From the NCBI RefSeq assembly GCF_008710285.1, contig NZ_VYQF01000001.1, positions 1,054,001 to 1,118,000 of the forward strand: a DNA stretch of 64,000 nucleotides, given 5' to 3'. Position numbers and translations under genes: made by a program. Below are positions 44,523 through 54,817 of this stretch, piece by piece; the first letter of the stretch is position 1, and every line of letters begins with the position of its first letter. This DNA comes from Ginsengibacter hankyongi. GTDB taxonomy: Bacteria; Bacteroidota; Bacteroidia; Chitinophagales; Chitinophagaceae. The notes beneath the pieces were generated by a model. It worked only from the letters and a program-made list of their open reading frames with translations. It ran no database searches and was not told where the DNA came from.

Positions 44523-45134
44523 TTATTTTATTTCCAGCTTAAGAACTGAATTATTCTCAAGAAAGCCTTCCAAAATATCACCCACCATGCATTCGCCAAC
44601 TCCAGCCGGTGTGCCGGTGAAAATAAGGTCGCCAATATTCAAAGAAAAATAATTGGAAATATTTGCAACAATAGCATCGATGGAAAATATCATATTTCCG
44701 GAATTTCCTTTTTGAACTACTTCTTTATTTTTAGAAAATGAGAAATTGATATTCTTTTTATTTATAGCGGGGGTTAAATCTGTGAAAGTTCCAACCGCGG
44801 CGGAATTATCAAATGATTTTGACTTCTCCCATGGCAGGCCTTTTTCTTTTAATTGCTTCTGAATATCACGGGCCGTAAAATCAATACCTACGCTGATAGC
44901 ATTGTAGTAATTAGGAGCGTGTTTCTCCTGTATATATTTACCATTTTTACTAATCCGCACCACCAGTTCGCATTCATAATGTAGCTCATTAGTAAATTCA
45001 GGATAATAAAATGGAGTATGATTTTGAACTAGAGCACTTTTAGGCTTCATGAAAATTACGGGTTCGTCCGGTATTTCACTATCCATTTCCTTAGCGTGGT
45101 CTGCATAATTACGTCCTATACAAAAAATTTTCAT
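44523..45134 (-). CDS. Fumarylacetoacetate hydrolase-family protein
   Basis: 203 residues, a short single-domain member like the FAHD1-type acylpyruvases or oxaloacetate decarboxylases. The metal ligands are visible in HYECELVVRISK (Glu pair) and the active-site segment GIDFTARDIQKQL, and the C-terminal GDLIFTGTPAGVGECMVGD. Substrate cannot be told from sequence. It starts 77 bases after pth ends and lies on the same strand. Confidence 0.9.
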   Translation of the reverse strand: MKIFCIGRNYADHAKEMDSEIPDEPVIFMKPKSALVQNHTPFYYPEFTNELHYECELVVRISKNGKYIQEKHAPNYYNAISVGIDFTARDIQKQLKEKGLPWEKSKSFDNSAAVGTFTDLTPAINKKNINFSFSKNKEVVQKGNSGNMIFSIDAIVANISNYFSLNIGDLIFTGTPAGVGECMVGDILEGFLENNSVLKLEIK

Positions 45135-45211
45135 GTTTAAGCAGCTTTTTTATTTGGGTGCCAGAAGTTAATTGGCGAAAATATACAAAACAAATTAAAA
45201 AAAGAACTTGC

Positions 45212-45802
45212 CTAACCGGCAGATTCAATATTAAATGTAATACTATTTATTGTGTTCATTGTACGATCAATTCCTATCGCGGCAAAATTTTCTATTACTT
45301 CTACACATTTTTCAATTTTTAGTCTTACCAGCGGGACTTCCTCCTGTAACCACCGGCTAAGAACAAACTCAACCTGCATCCCTTTCGGGAAGCTATTACC
45401 AATTCCAAAACGAAGCTTGGGATACACGTCTGTTCCTAAAACATTTTGAATATCGCGAAGGCCGTTATGACCCGCATCGCTCCCACTTTTGCGTAATCGC
45501 AGTTTATTTAAAGGGAGTGCCAGGTCATCCACGATAGTTAACGAATTTTCTACGTCAATATTTTCTTTATCCAGCCAATATTTTACGGCTTTACCACTTA
45601 AATTCATAAATGTTGTGGGTTTTATACAAACAAAAGTCTTTCCCTTCCATTTTATTTCCGATACTTCTGCAAGCCTGCCCATCTTAAAAAGCCCTTTATG
45701 CTTTAATACAAAAGCGTCTACCACATCAAATCCAATGTTGTGTCTTGTATGGGTATACTGGCTTCCTGTATTACCAAGCCCAACAATTAAATATTTTGAC
45801 AT
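45212..45802 (-). CDS. pth: Peptidyl-tRNA hydrolase
   Basis: 196 residues if started at the ATG at 45802 (MSKYLIVGLGNTGSQYTHTR), the typical beginning; an upstream ATG (45844) would add 14 residues that do not fit the family. The catalytic His is in THTRHNIGFDVVDAF; KPTTFMNLSGKAV and AGHNGLRDIQNVLG are also diagnostic. It recycles peptidyl-tRNA released from stalled ribosomes. Confidence 0.95.
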   Translation of the reverse strand: MSKYLIVGLGNTGSQYTHTRHNIGFDVVDAFVLKHKGLFKMGRLAEVSEIKWKGKTFVCIKPTTFMNLSGKAVKYWLDKENIDVENSLTIVDDLALPLNKLRLRKSGSDAGHNGLRDIQNVLGTDVYPKLRFGIGNSFPKGMQVEFVLSRWLQEEVPLVRLKIEKCVEVIENFAAIGIDRTMNTINSITFNIESAG

Positions 45803-46033
45803 TATAGCAACGAAGATAATCTTTTGACAAAAATGTAGAATCAATAGTAAAACAAAATTTACGGGTATTCGTAGACTTGCGGGAAGATCAATTTTCTGTT
45901 ATTGACCACAAATACAGTGTTTACGTTAGAAGGTTTCCATATAATTTGTGCAGTTATTTTTTAAATAATCAAGTTAGTATAAAAAAATAATGCTTAGCCG
46001 AATAATTGCGTTTAAGCGAAATAGTTAGATAAG

Positions 46034-48511
46034 CTAGTCCCTGTTAAGATACTGCTGTAGTTCCGCATCTGTCTTAATAAGCACATCTCTCACTTTGCTG
46101 CCCTGGTTGGGGCCTACAACACCGGCGGCTTCCAACTGATCCATCAACCTTCCCGCACGATTATATCCTAATTTCATCCGGCGCTGCAATAAAGAAGTGC
46201 TCCCACTCTGGCTTTGAACTATTAGCCTTGCAGCGTCCTCAAACAGCGCGTCCCTGTCATTCACGTCAAATTCTTTATTTTCAAATTCCTTCTCGTCAAC
46301 ATATTCCGGCAACAAGAATGCCTGCGGATATCCCTGCTGATCACCTATAAAGTCAGTCACCTTATCAACCTCAGGCGTATCAACAAATGCGCATTGTAAG
46401 CGTGTAAGCTCGCCGTTATAACTTATCAGCATGTCTCCTTTACCTATTAATTGCTCAGCGCCGCCTATGTCAAGAATGGTGCGGCTATCGATTTTACTGC
46501 TAACCTTAAAGGCTATCCGCACAGGGAAGTTAGCTTTAATAGTTCCGGTTATAATATTAACAGAGGGGCGTTGTGTTGCAATGATCAAATGAATACCTAC
46601 GGCCCTTGCAAGCTGTGCCAGGCGGGCGATCGGCATCTCCACTTCTTTACCGGCAGTCATTATAAGATCAGCAAATTCATCAATTACCAAAACTATAAAC
46701 GGCAAATATTGATGGCCCTTTTCCGGATTCAATTTTCTTGCAACAAATTTCTCATTGTATTCACGAATGTTCCTGGTGCCGGCTTCCTTTAATAAATCAT
46801 AACGGTTATCCATTTCAATACACAAAGCATTGAGGGTATGAATAACTTTTTTTGTATCGGTAATAATTGCATCTTCCTCGCCCGGTAACTTTGCAAGAAA
46901 ATGCTTTTCAATACTCTTATAAATACTTAGTTCTACTTTTTTAGGATCAATTAAAACAAGCTTTAGTTGCGAAGGATGCTTTTTATACAAAAGAGAAACA
47001 AGAATTGCATTTAACCCAACTGATTTACCCTGGCCTGTTGCGCCTGCCATTAATAAATGCGGCATGGTTGTGAGGTCAACAATAAAATTTTCGTTATCAA
47101 TTTTTTTACCAATGGCAATTGGCAATGAGAAATTATTGTTCTGAAATTTTTCTGAATTTAATAAGGTCCTCATGCTCACAACGGTCTTTTTCACATTGGG
47201 TACTTCTATACCAATTGTACCTTTGCCGGGTATGGGTGCAATAATACGAATGCCAAGAGCCGCAAGGCTTAGAGCGATATCATCTTCCAGGTTTTTTATA
47301 CGTGAAATACGAACGCCCGGGGCCGGAACAATTTCGTACAAGGTAACGGTAGGCCCAACAGTTGCATAAATTTTTTGTATTTCTATATCATAATTTTTCA
47401 GCGTATTGATGATCTGGTTCTTATTGGTTTCAAGTTCAGTTACATCTTGTATTATCTTTTCGCTTCCATGTGTCTCTAACAAATCAACCGTGGGAAATTT
47501 ATAATTTCTCAGGTCAAGGATTGGATCATAAGGCTGTTGTTGTATTTTTGGCTTCGAAATTATATCCGGCTCTTTTTCAATTTCAGCGGGGAATGATTTT
47601 ACTTCCAGTTGTAATCCACTTTCAGGAGAACTGTTTAAAGTCGGCGCTTTGCTTTTTTCTTCTCTAACTTCCGGAACAAAAAATTCCTTACGGACATCTT
47701 CTTTTATAATTGGCGCATCATCATTTTTTTCGATAATCTGGAGGTCATGATTTATTCCGTTATCATTTTTTATTGGAATATTCATTAACGGAACAAAATG
47801 ATCATTTGAAGTTTTCAACGAGGCGTCTCCAAATGTATCAGCCGGCGCCAGGATTTTATCATCCGATTCACTTCTTCCGGCAATTAACTTTTTATTGATA
47901 AAATCAAATGATGGATTAAATCGCCAAATAGTATAACTCATCACCGCCACTAACAATAATGCCGCTGTACCTACTTTTCCAATCATTTGCTGCAACCATT
48001 GATTTTCCATATCGCCTACTGCACCGCCCCATGGAAACGGGTGGCCTTTAAACAAAAATGAAGCTGTAACGCTTATTACCAAAAGTCCTACGACTACATA
48101 TCGAATGTTGCGGCTGACAGAAAATATTTTTTTCGGTGCAAATAAATTTACACCCACAATAAAAAAGAAGGTGCAAAATAAATAGGATGCTATGCCAAAA
48201 CCTGACCTAAAAAAAAGATCGGAAAAATAAGCCCCTGCGGTACCCAATAAATTTGCCATGGACTCTGCATGGCTTGGCAACAAAATTTTTGCGCCTTTAA
48301 AAACTTTAGATTGATCTTCCTGCCATGTAAACAAGTAAGAAGTAAAAGAAAGGAAAAGTAATATTGATATTAATATAAGAATTGTACCGGCGATCTTATG
48401 TGACCGCTCATCTTTCAGCAACTTTTTTACCTCAACTTTCGCCTCAATATCAGCGGCCATTTTTTTAGGATCAGCCGCCTTACTTTTTTTTGTTTTTTTA
48501 CTATTAGCCAT
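46034..48511 (-). CDS. ftsK: DNA translocase FtsK
   Basis: 825 residues. About four transmembrane helices in residues 38-200 anchor it at the division septum; a variable linker follows (about 210-330). The motor domain (about 340-745) has Walker A in LLMAGATGQGKSVGLNAIL and Walker B in PFIVLVIDEFADLIM. The C-terminal gamma winged helix (about 755-825, SGSTSLLQRRMKLGYNRAGRL) reads KOPS-type sites. Linker shorter than in E. coli, which is normal for this phylum. Chromosome segregation and XerCD activation are its known roles. Confidence 0.96.
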   Translation of the reverse strand: MANSKKTKKSKAADPKKMAADIEAKVEVKKLLKDERSHKIAGTILILISILLFLSFTSYLFTWQEDQSKVFKGAKILLPSHAESMANLLGTAGAYFSDLFFRSGFGIASYLFCTFFFIVGVNLFAPKKIFSVSRNIRYVVVGLLVISVTASFLFKGHPFPWGGAVGDMENQWLQQMIGKVGTAALLLVAVMSYTIWRFNPSFDFINKKLIAGRSESDDKILAPADTFGDASLKTSNDHFVPLMNIPIKNDNGINHDLQIIEKNDDAPIIKEDVRKEFFVPEVREEKSKAPTLNSSPESGLQLEVKSFPAEIEKEPDIISKPKIQQQPYDPILDLRNYKFPTVDLLETHGSEKIIQDVTELETNKNQIINTLKNYDIEIQKIYATVGPTVTLYEIVPAPGVRISRIKNLEDDIALSLAALGIRIIAPIPGKGTIGIEVPNVKKTVVSMRTLLNSEKFQNNNFSLPIAIGKKIDNENFIVDLTTMPHLLMAGATGQGKSVGLNAILVSLLYKKHPSQLKLVLIDPKKVELSIYKSIEKHFLAKLPGEEDAIITDTKKVIHTLNALCIEMDNRYDLLKEAGTRNIREYNEKFVARKLNPEKGHQYLPFIVLVIDEFADLIMTAGKEVEMPIARLAQLARAVGIHLIIATQRPSVNIITGTIKANFPVRIAFKVSSKIDSRTILDIGGAEQLIGKGDMLISYNGELTRLQCAFVDTPEVDKVTDFIGDQQGYPQAFLLPEYVDEKEFENKEFDVNDRDALFEDAARLIVQSQSGSTSLLQRRMKLGYNRAGRLMDQLEAAGVVGPNQGSKVRDVLIKTDAELQQYLNRD

Positions 48512-48585
48512 TTGCTCACAAAGATAGATAAATGGTTAAATGGTTGAATTCTTTTAATTGTTGAATTGCTTTAAATTCAAAGCTT

Positions 48586-48990
48586 TTATTGTAAAGTGGA
48601 TTTCGGTTTTTTTGCTATTCCAAAAAATAAACAAAGCCAGCCGGCAATAAAACACAGTCCGCCAAAGGGGGTTATAGCACCTACCCAATCGTAACCGGGT
48701 AACACCGCAGCTTTAATAAAAGTGAGCGCATATAATGAAGCAGAGAATAAAATAATTCCGGCAATGAATAATTTACCAGACCATTTAATAAATTTATTCG
48801 GAAACTCTTTATACAAAATACCACTTGTTAATAATGCAAATACATGATAAAACTGGTAGCGGACACCGGTTTCAAAAATACTTACTGCGTAATCCGAAAC
48901 ATGTTGTTTTAAGGAATGAGCAGCAAATGCGCCAAGCGCTACGGAAAGCGCACCAATAATTGTTGCAGTTTTTAAATAACCCCTATGCAT
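48586..48990 (-). CDS. DUF423-family small membrane protein
   Basis: 134 residues with four hydrophobic segments. ALSVALGAFAAHSLKQH at the start and the FETGVRYQFYHVFALL helix are diagnostic of DUF423 (YgdD-like) inner-membrane proteins. Function unknown. It stands between ftsK and aroK on the same strand. Confidence 0.88.
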   Translation of the reverse strand: MHRGYLKTATIIGALSVALGAFAAHSLKQHVSDYAVSIFETGVRYQFYHVFALLTSGILYKEFPNKFIKWSGKLFIAGIILFSASLYALTFIKAAVLPGYDWVGAITPFGGLCFIAGWLCLFFGIAKKPKSTLQ

Positions 48991-49028
48991 TATTATAAAG
49001 AATTAAAAATTTAAACAAACCAGTTGCA

Positions 49029-49673
49029 TTATTTTGTTGGCGTAAGAAAAAGTGAAAGTGAATTTTCGTTGAGTTCATCAACATTAAGAATGACATCGGC
49101 CTGTGAATAATAAGGTTCTCGTTCTTCTAATTTTTTCTGAATAAAAAACAGCAATTCAGATGGATTTACTTTTTTAATGACAGGTCTTTTCTCTGTTTCG
49201 TGCATTACCTGTTGCAAAAGTAACTCAGGTTCTGCCTTTAAATAAAAAACTTTGCCCTGCGATTTCATCCAATCCATATTATCAGAAAAACATGGAGTTC
49301 CTCCGCCACATGCCAGTAAAAAATTCTTTTTGCTTTCAAATTTCCGGAGATGATACCTTTCTAATTCCCTGAATTTTTCTTCGCCTTTCTTTTCAAAAAT
49401 TTCGGTAATACTCATTTTGAAAGCCTTTTTTATTCGTCCATCCAGATCATAAAAGGTTAATGATTCGTTTTTTGCCCATATCTTTCCCCAGTGTGTTTTA
49501 CCGCTGCCCATAAAACCTATGAGGAAAATTTTGACAGGAAGAGCAATCACCTTCTTACTTTTTTTTTCAGGTATTTGTTCGCCTCCTTTAACAGGTTTTA
49601 CATCTGGCGTTTCATCGCGTTTCATTAGAGTTTTTGATTTTAAAAACAATTTGTCCATAGAAGCCAATATCAT
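49029..49673 (-). CDS. aroK: Shikimate kinase with N-terminal extension
   Basis: 214 residues. The kinase core starts near residue 48: P-loop IGFMGSGKTHWGK, DLDGRIKKAFKMSITEIFEKKGEEKFRELE (shikimate-binding D and R), and ACGGGTPCF. It phosphorylates shikimate on the way to chorismate, so it feeds the trp pathway elsewhere in the window. A Lys-rich extension of about 45 residues precedes the core; a Met at residue 17 is an alternative start. ATGA overlap with the preceding acyl-CoA dehydrogenase stop (49670-49673) suggests translational coupling. Confidence 0.88.
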   Translation of the reverse strand: MILASMDKLFLKSKTLMKRDETPDVKPVKGGEQIPEKKSKKVIALPVKIFLIGFMGSGKTHWGKIWAKNESLTFYDLDGRIKKAFKMSITEIFEKKGEEKFRELERYHLRKFESKKNFLLACGGGTPCFSDNMDWMKSQGKVFYLKAEPELLLQQVMHETEKRPVIKKVNPSELLFFIQKKLEEREPYYSQADVILNVDELNENSLSLFLTPTK

Positions 49674-50848
49674 TTAAATGCGTTCAATCCGGTAATATCC
49701 ATACCTGTTATCAGCAGGTGCACATCATGAGTACCTTCATAAGTGATAACACTTTCAATATTCATCATGTGGCGCATAATAGAATATTCGCCGGTAATAC
49801 CCATGCCACCCAGCATTTGCCTTGCCTCACGGGCAATGTTAGACGCAATTTCACATGCGTTTCTTTTTGCCATGCTTACCTGCGGCGGGGTCGCTTTGTC
49901 TTCACTCATCAATACACCCAATCGCCAATTCATCAATTGCGCCTTGGTAATTTCAGTTATCATCTCCGCTAGTTTCTTTTGCTGTAACTGGAAACCGCCA
50001 ATTGGTCTATCAAACTGAATCCTTTCTTTAGAATAACCCAATGCGGTATCATAACAATCCATTGCTGCACCAACTGTTCCCCATGCAATTCCATACCTGG
50101 CTTTGGTTAAGCAACTCAACGGGCCCTTCAATCCTTTTATATTTGGTAAAATATTTTCTTTTGGAACTTTTACATTATCAAAAACAAGTTCGCCTGTAGC
50201 GCTTGCACGCAGGCTCCATTTACCATGAGTTGTTGGTGTAGTAAAGCCTTCCATTCCACGCTCTACAATTAATCCGCGAATTTCCCCCGCTTCATCTTTC
50301 GCCCACACAACTGCAACCTGGGCAAATGGCGCATTACTGATCCACATTTTACTTCCATTCAAAATAACATGGTCACCAACCTCTTTAAAATTACTCAACA
50401 TACCGCCGGGATCACTTCCATGATCGGGCTCCGTAAGACCGAAGCAGCCGAGCCATTCTCCGCTTGCAAGCTTTGGCAAATATTTCTTCCTTTGCTCTTC
50501 ACTGCCATACGCATAAATAGGAAACATTACTAACGACCCTTGCACACTCGCAGTTGATCTTATACCGCTATCGCCTCTTTCGAGTTCCTGCATCATCAAT
50601 CCATAAGAAATATAATCCAGCCCGCCACCGCCATATTCTACCGGTATTGTTGGGCCAAAGCATCCAAGATCGCCCATTTGTTTTACCACGTGCTGTGGAA
50701 ATTCTGCCCGTTGGGCAAAATCTTCAATGATGGGCGAGATTTCTTTTTTTACATAACTTCTTACAGATTCCCGGATTAACTTATGTTCATCAGTGAGCAA
50801 TTCATCAACATTAAAATAGTCTGGTGATTGAAATAGATCCTGTGCCAT
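49670..50848 (-). CDS. Acyl-CoA dehydrogenase, glutaryl-CoA dehydrogenase-like
   Basis: 392 residues. FAD-dependent acyl-CoA dehydrogenase with the catalytic Glu in VITYEGTHDVHLL. RSTASVQGSLVMFPIYAYG, GCFGLTEPDHGSDPGGM and the WKSLRAS-like GKWSLRASATGELVF match the glutaryl-CoA dehydrogenase subgroup, which oxidises and decarboxylates glutaryl-CoA to crotonyl-CoA in lysine and tryptophan breakdown. The subgroup assignment rests on these patterns, so a related substrate is possible. A 3-hydroxyacyl-CoA dehydrogenase and kynU lie within 5 kb on the same strand. Confidence 0.88.
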   Translation of the reverse strand: MAQDLFQSPDYFNVDELLTDEHKLIRESVRSYVKKEISPIIEDFAQRAEFPQHVVKQMGDLGCFGPTIPVEYGGGGLDYISYGLMMQELERGDSGIRSTASVQGSLVMFPIYAYGSEEQRKKYLPKLASGEWLGCFGLTEPDHGSDPGGMLSNFKEVGDHVILNGSKMWISNAPFAQVAVVWAKDEAGEIRGLIVERGMEGFTTPTTHGKWSLRASATGELVFDNVKVPKENILPNIKGLKGPLSCLTKARYGIAWGTVGAAMDCYDTALGYSKERIQFDRPIGGFQLQQKKLAEMITEITKAQLMNWRLGVLMSEDKATPPQVSMAKRNACEIASNIAREARQMLGGMGITGEYSIMRHMMNIESVITYEGTHDVHLLITGMDITGLNAFK

Positions 50849-50909
50849 TTAATTAATAAGTTAACTGATTAATCCGTGTATTCACGGTTTTAAATTCGTA
50901 TAATTAAAA

Positions 50910-51710
50910 TCAAAGGTAATTCATCATTTCTGTTTGATATTGCTGCGCTATAATCCTGGCTTCTTCTGCAAAATTTTCTCCTGTACCGGCATAAATAATT
51001 GCCCGGGATGCATTCACCAATAACCCGCAATCTTTATTCATTCCATATTTTGAAACGTCCTCAAGACTTCCACCCTGGGCGCCGACGCCAGGTATTAATA
51101 AAAAATTACCAGGAATAATTTTTCTTATTGATTCAAGCTCTGTCGCCTTTGTAGCACCCACAACAAACATGAGATTTTCTTTTGTTCCCCATCCGCTTAC
51201 TTTTTTCAAAACTGTTTCATATAAAAAATTATCTCCTGTTTTCAACTGCTGAAAATCTTCACTTCCTTTATTGCTGGTAAGCCCTAAAACTATGGTGAAT
51301 TTATTCTCATATTCAAGAAAAGGTTGAACGCTGTCGAAGCCCATGTAAGGTGCAACTGTTATCGCATCAAAATTTAAGACATCAAAAAAAGCCTTGGCAT
51401 ATTGAGAAGAAGTGTTGCCAATATCTCCCCGTTTGGCATCCGCAATTCGAAAATGTGTTGAAGGAATATAATTTACTGTTTTCTCCATCGCTTCCCATCC
51501 TTTTATTCCGTTAGATTCATAAAAGGCCGTATTGATTTTATAAGCTACGCATAAATCTTTAGTCGCATCAATAATTTGCTTGTTAAACTCAAAAACCGCA
51601 GCTGGATTAGATTGAAGGTGTTTAGGAATTTTTTCGATACTTGTATCAAGCCCTACACACAAATATGATTTTTTTTGTTTAATCTGCTCAATCAAAAATT
51701 GTAAAGTCAT
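50910..51710 (-). CDS. pyrF: Orotidine 5'-phosphate decarboxylase, type 2
   Basis: 266 residues. The longer type 2 form is recognised by [17 protein letters not shown], the catalytic [19 protein letters not shown] (Asp-Lys network) and [12 protein letters not shown]. It makes UMP from OMP, the last step of de novo pyrimidine synthesis. It stands between kynU and the acyl-CoA dehydrogenase on the same strand but is metabolically unrelated. The start [16 protein letters not shown] is standard. Confidence 0.95.
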   Translation of the reverse strand: MTLQFLIEQIKQKKSYLCVGLDTSIEKIPKHLQSNPAAVFEFNKQIIDATKDLCVAYKINTAFYESNGIKGWEAMEKTVNYIPSTHFRIADAKRGDIGNTSSQYAKAFFDVLNFDAITVAPYMGFDSVQPFLEYENKFTIVLGLTSNKGSEDFQQLKTGDNFLYETVLKKVSGWGTKENLMFVVGATKATELESIRKIIPGNFLLIPGVGAQGGSLEDVSKYGMNKDCGLLVNASRAIIYAGTGENFAEEARIIAQQYQTEMMNYL

Positions 51711-51808
51711 TTTATAATTTTATTCTGATCATCTTTTTTCATTTCAAATGTTATTTCATTTGTTCGGCATCCATTAATGCAATGTACAAGATGCGCTGTA
51801 AAATAATA

Positions 51809-53080
51809 TTACACAATAATGCTTTTTATTATTTCACCGAACCGATAAATATCTTCAAAAGTATTATAGAGAGGAACCGGTGCCAGCCGAATTACATTGG
51901 GCTCCCGCCAGTCAACAATTACACTGTTATTTTTAAGCAATTCAAAAATTTCTTTCCCCTTTTCCAGCATGAACATCGACACCTGGCAACCATGTTCATT
52001 TTCATTTCGGGGAGTAATTATTTCAATCACCTTTTTCTCGGAGGAGGCATTTATATCATCCAAAATAAAAAAAAGGTAAGCGCCTAATTTTTTCATTTTT
52101 GCAATAATATTTTTGTAGCCGGCCTCGTCAAAAATATCCAGCGAAGCCTTATGGCAGCTCATATTAAGTATCGGTGAATTACTCACCATCCATCCCTCAG
52201 CAGTCGGGATAGCATCAAATTCCTTTTCCATTTTAAACCTGGTTTGTTTATTGGTTCCCCACCAGCCCCGGAGCCGGACTAAAGATTTATCCGCAATATG
52301 ACGTTGATGGATAAACGCACCTGCAACAGCGCCCGGCCCGGAGTTTAAATATTTATAAGAACACCAGCATGCAAAATCTACATTCCAATCATGCAGTTTT
52401 AATTCAATATTTCCCACCGCATGTGCGAGGTCAAACCCGCAGAAAGCGCCTGCACCACGAGCAGCGGCAGTTATAGCGTTCATATCAAACACCTGGCCTG
52501 TGTAATAATTAACGCCACCAATTATAACAATGGCAACTTCATTGCCATGTTCTTTAATTGTTGCAATTATATCTTCGTTTCTTATGGATTGCTCGCCATC
52601 GCGAGGCGTCACTTCAATAATAACTTTCTCGGGATCCAAACCTGCTATAAGCGCTTGTGATTGCAATGCATATTGATCGGAAGGAAATGCTTTTGCTTCA
52701 CAAATAATTTTATACCGATCTTTTGTTGGCCTGTAAAATGTTATTAATAACAAATGCAAATTGATAGTGAGCTGGTTCATAACAACAATCTCTTCTTCCA
52801 ACGCTCCTAATATCGGGGCAAGTTTGGGAGGAAACATTTCATGATATTTAGTCCATGGATTTCTCCCGTGAAAATGGCCTTCCACGCCATAATTTGCCCA
52901 ATCTTCCAAATCGTCTAAAATATAATCCTGGGCTGTTTTTGGCTGCAAGCCTAGCGAGTTGCCGGTAAAGTAAATACTCTCTTTCCCGCTAATAAAAGGG
53001 ATATAAAATTTCTCTCTAAACCTGTTTAACGGATCTTCTTTATCCAGCTGCTGCGCAAATGCCAAAGTATTTTCAAACAT
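51809..53080 (-). CDS. kynU: Kynureninase
   Basis: 423 residues from the ATG at 53080 (MFENTLAFAQQLDKED), which matches typical beginnings; an upstream in-frame ATG (53137) would add 19 Phe/Leu-rich residues and is less likely. It is a PLP enzyme splitting kynurenine to anthranilate and alanine, or 3-hydroxykynurenine in NAD synthesis. The PLP lysine is in CSYKYLNSGPGAVAGAF; FTGNSLGLQPK and GFDLAHAVGNIELKLHDW are further signatures. No tryptophan dioxygenase is in the window. Confidence 0.93.
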   Translation of the reverse strand: MFENTLAFAQQLDKEDPLNRFREKFYIPFISGKESIYFTGNSLGLQPKTAQDYILDDLEDWANYGVEGHFHGRNPWTKYHEMFPPKLAPILGALEEEIVVMNQLTINLHLLLITFYRPTKDRYKIICEAKAFPSDQYALQSQALIAGLDPEKVIIEVTPRDGEQSIRNEDIIATIKEHGNEVAIVIIGGVNYYTGQVFDMNAITAAARGAGAFCGFDLAHAVGNIELKLHDWNVDFACWCSYKYLNSGPGAVAGAFIHQRHIADKSLVRLRGWWGTNKQTRFKMEKEFDAIPTAEGWMVSNSPILNMSCHKASLDIFDEAGYKNIIAKMKKLGAYLFFILDDINASSEKKVIEIITPRNENEHGCQVSMFMLEKGKEIFELLKNNSVIVDWREPNVIRLAPVPLYNTFEDIYRFGEIIKSIIV

Positions 53081-53195
53081 ATTTTTATCAATATTGAATA
53101 AAGATAATGAATCAAAAAAAAAAGGATAAGTATGCATTTATTTTTCAGTATTTAAAGAAATAAGTTAGCTTCCGCTTTTCCAATTAAATTTTCAA

Positions 53196-53795
53196 ATGGA
53201 TTTCTATTTTACAATAAACAAAGAAGGTTTTGCTGAATATAAGGATAGGGGAAGTAAGTTCCTGGCGTTTGCTTATCCAATAAAAAATAAAGACGAGTTT
53301 AAAACACATTTGCAGGCGCTGAAAAAAGAACACCCAAAAGCTGTGCATCATTGCTTCGCTTACAGGATAGGTTACGATGGAAATAATTTTAGAGTTAGCG
53401 ATGATAGAGAACCGTCAGGCACTGCAGGCAAACAAATTTTATCACAGTTAGATTCAAAAAATCTTTGTAACATTTTGGTGATAGTTGTTCGGTATTTTGG
53501 AGGAACATTACTTGGAGTACCGGGACTCATTAACGCATACAAAACTGTGACATCGCTGGTTTTGCAATGCACAGAAGTTGTAAAAAAATCAATTGAGGTT
53601 AATTATAATTTACAATTTAATTATACTGAAATGAATGAGGTAATGCGAATTTTAAAACAATATAATTGCACGGTTTATAAAAATGAAAACCAATTATTTT
53701 GCAAAATAGAAGCAGGAATTCCGAAAGATAGATTAACTGAAACACTATATGCACTGGAAAATATTCTGCATATAGAAATTCAAAAAATTGAATAA
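53196..53795 (+). CDS. YigZ/IMPACT-family protein
   Basis: 199 residues. The N-terminal UPF0029/IMPACT domain (residues 1-115) has KGSKFLAFAYP-like RGSKFLAFAYPI, PKAVHHCFAYRIG, and REPSGTAGKQIL, VVRYFGGTLLGVPGLINAY. A C-terminal domain of about 60 residues follows (TEMNEVMRILKQYNCTVY). Function uncertain; linked to translation control by homology to eukaryotic IMPACT. It reads divergently from kynU. Confidence 0.9.
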   Translation: MDFYFTINKEGFAEYKDRGSKFLAFAYPIKNKDEFKTHLQALKKEHPKAVHHCFAYRIGYDGNNFRVSDDREPSGTAGKQILSQLDSKNLCNILVIVVRYFGGTLLGVPGLINAYKTVTSLVLQCTEVVKKSIEVNYNLQFNYTEMNEVMRILKQYNCTVYKNENQLFCKIEAGIPKDRLTETLYALENILHIEIQKIE

Positions 53796-53798
53796 TTT

Positions 53799-54689
53799 TT
53801 ATTTAAATCTTTCACTAACCACCAAATCTTTGCTTCCTTTAGTGTACTTGTAAAATCCTTCGCCGCTTTTAATTCCCAAATAATTTGCGTTTACCATATT
53901 CGCTAGTAAAGGGCATGGAGCATATTTTGGATTTCCGAAACCTTTATAAAGAACTTCTAAAATTGAGTGACAAACATCAAGGCCAATAAAGTCTGCAAGC
54001 TGCAAAGGCCCCATTGGGTGCGCCATTCCAAGTTTAATTACTGTATCAATTTCTTCAACGCCGGCAACGCCTTCATACAAACTATAAATTGCCTCATTAA
54101 TCATTGGCATTAAAATTCTGTTTGCAATAAACCCAGGGTAATCATTAACCTCACAGGGAATCTTCCCCAATTGTTTACTTAGTTCTATAATTTCTTTTGT
54201 AACGTTTTTACCTGTGCTATACCCATTTATAATTTCTATCAATTTCATAACGGGAACGGGATTCATAAAATGCATACCAATTACTCGTTCGGGGCGTTTC
54301 GTAACAGACGCAATTTTTGTAATTGAAATGGAAGAAGTATTAGTTGCAAGAATGCAATTTGAAGTTGCTGCTTCATCAAGTTGCTTAAAAATTTTTAATT
54401 TCAAGTCAATATTTTCAGTTGCAGCTTCTATTACCAAATCTGCATCCTGAACGCCTGCTGTAAGAGAAGTGAATATTGTAATGTTTTTTAACGTATGCTG
54501 CTTTTGTTCTTGTGATAAAGAACCTTTTGAAATTTGCCTATTGCAATTTTCATCAATCAATTCAAGCGCTTTGTCAAGTTGTTGTTGGGATACGTCTATA
54601 AGATTTACATTAAAATTATTTTGTGCAAATACATGAGTGATCCCATTCCCCATAGTGCCTGCCCCTATTATGGCAACCGATTTAATCAT
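53799..54689 (-). CDS. 3-hydroxybutyryl-CoA dehydrogenase
   Basis: 296 residues. Rossmann GAGTMGNGI at the N-terminus, catalytic His and Asn region in RVIGMHFMNPVPVMKLIEI, then the C-terminal helical domain (GFIANRILMPMINEAIYSL). It oxidises 3-hydroxyacyl-CoA with NAD in fatty-acid or butyrate metabolism; stand-alone form, not the multifunctional FadB. It converges with the YigZ gene, 3 bases apart. Confidence 0.93.
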   Translation of the reverse strand: MIKSVAIIGAGTMGNGITHVFAQNNFNVNLIDVSQQQLDKALELIDENCNRQISKGSLSQEQKQHTLKNITIFTSLTAGVQDADLVIEAATENIDLKLKIFKQLDEAATSNCILATNTSSISITKIASVTKRPERVIGMHFMNPVPVMKLIEIINGYSTGKNVTKEIIELSKQLGKIPCEVNDYPGFIANRILMPMINEAIYSLYEGVAGVEEIDTVIKLGMAHPMGPLQLADFIGLDVCHSILEVLYKGFGNPKYAPCPLLANMVNANYLGIKSGEGFYKYTKGSKDLVVSERFK

Positions 54690-54817
54690 ATAGAAATTTT
54701 TTGAAATTGGCGCTGTAAATGTACTTTAAAAAAATCTTGACAATTGTCCCTTCATATATTCATTAATATCAGATGAATTTTCATAACAATTAAAAACCAG
54801 ATTTTTTAACTTATTAG

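Noticed and set aside
45803-46033. Gap between pth and ftsK inspected for RNA genes
   Set aside because: No tRNA fold, terminator or coding frame could be supported.
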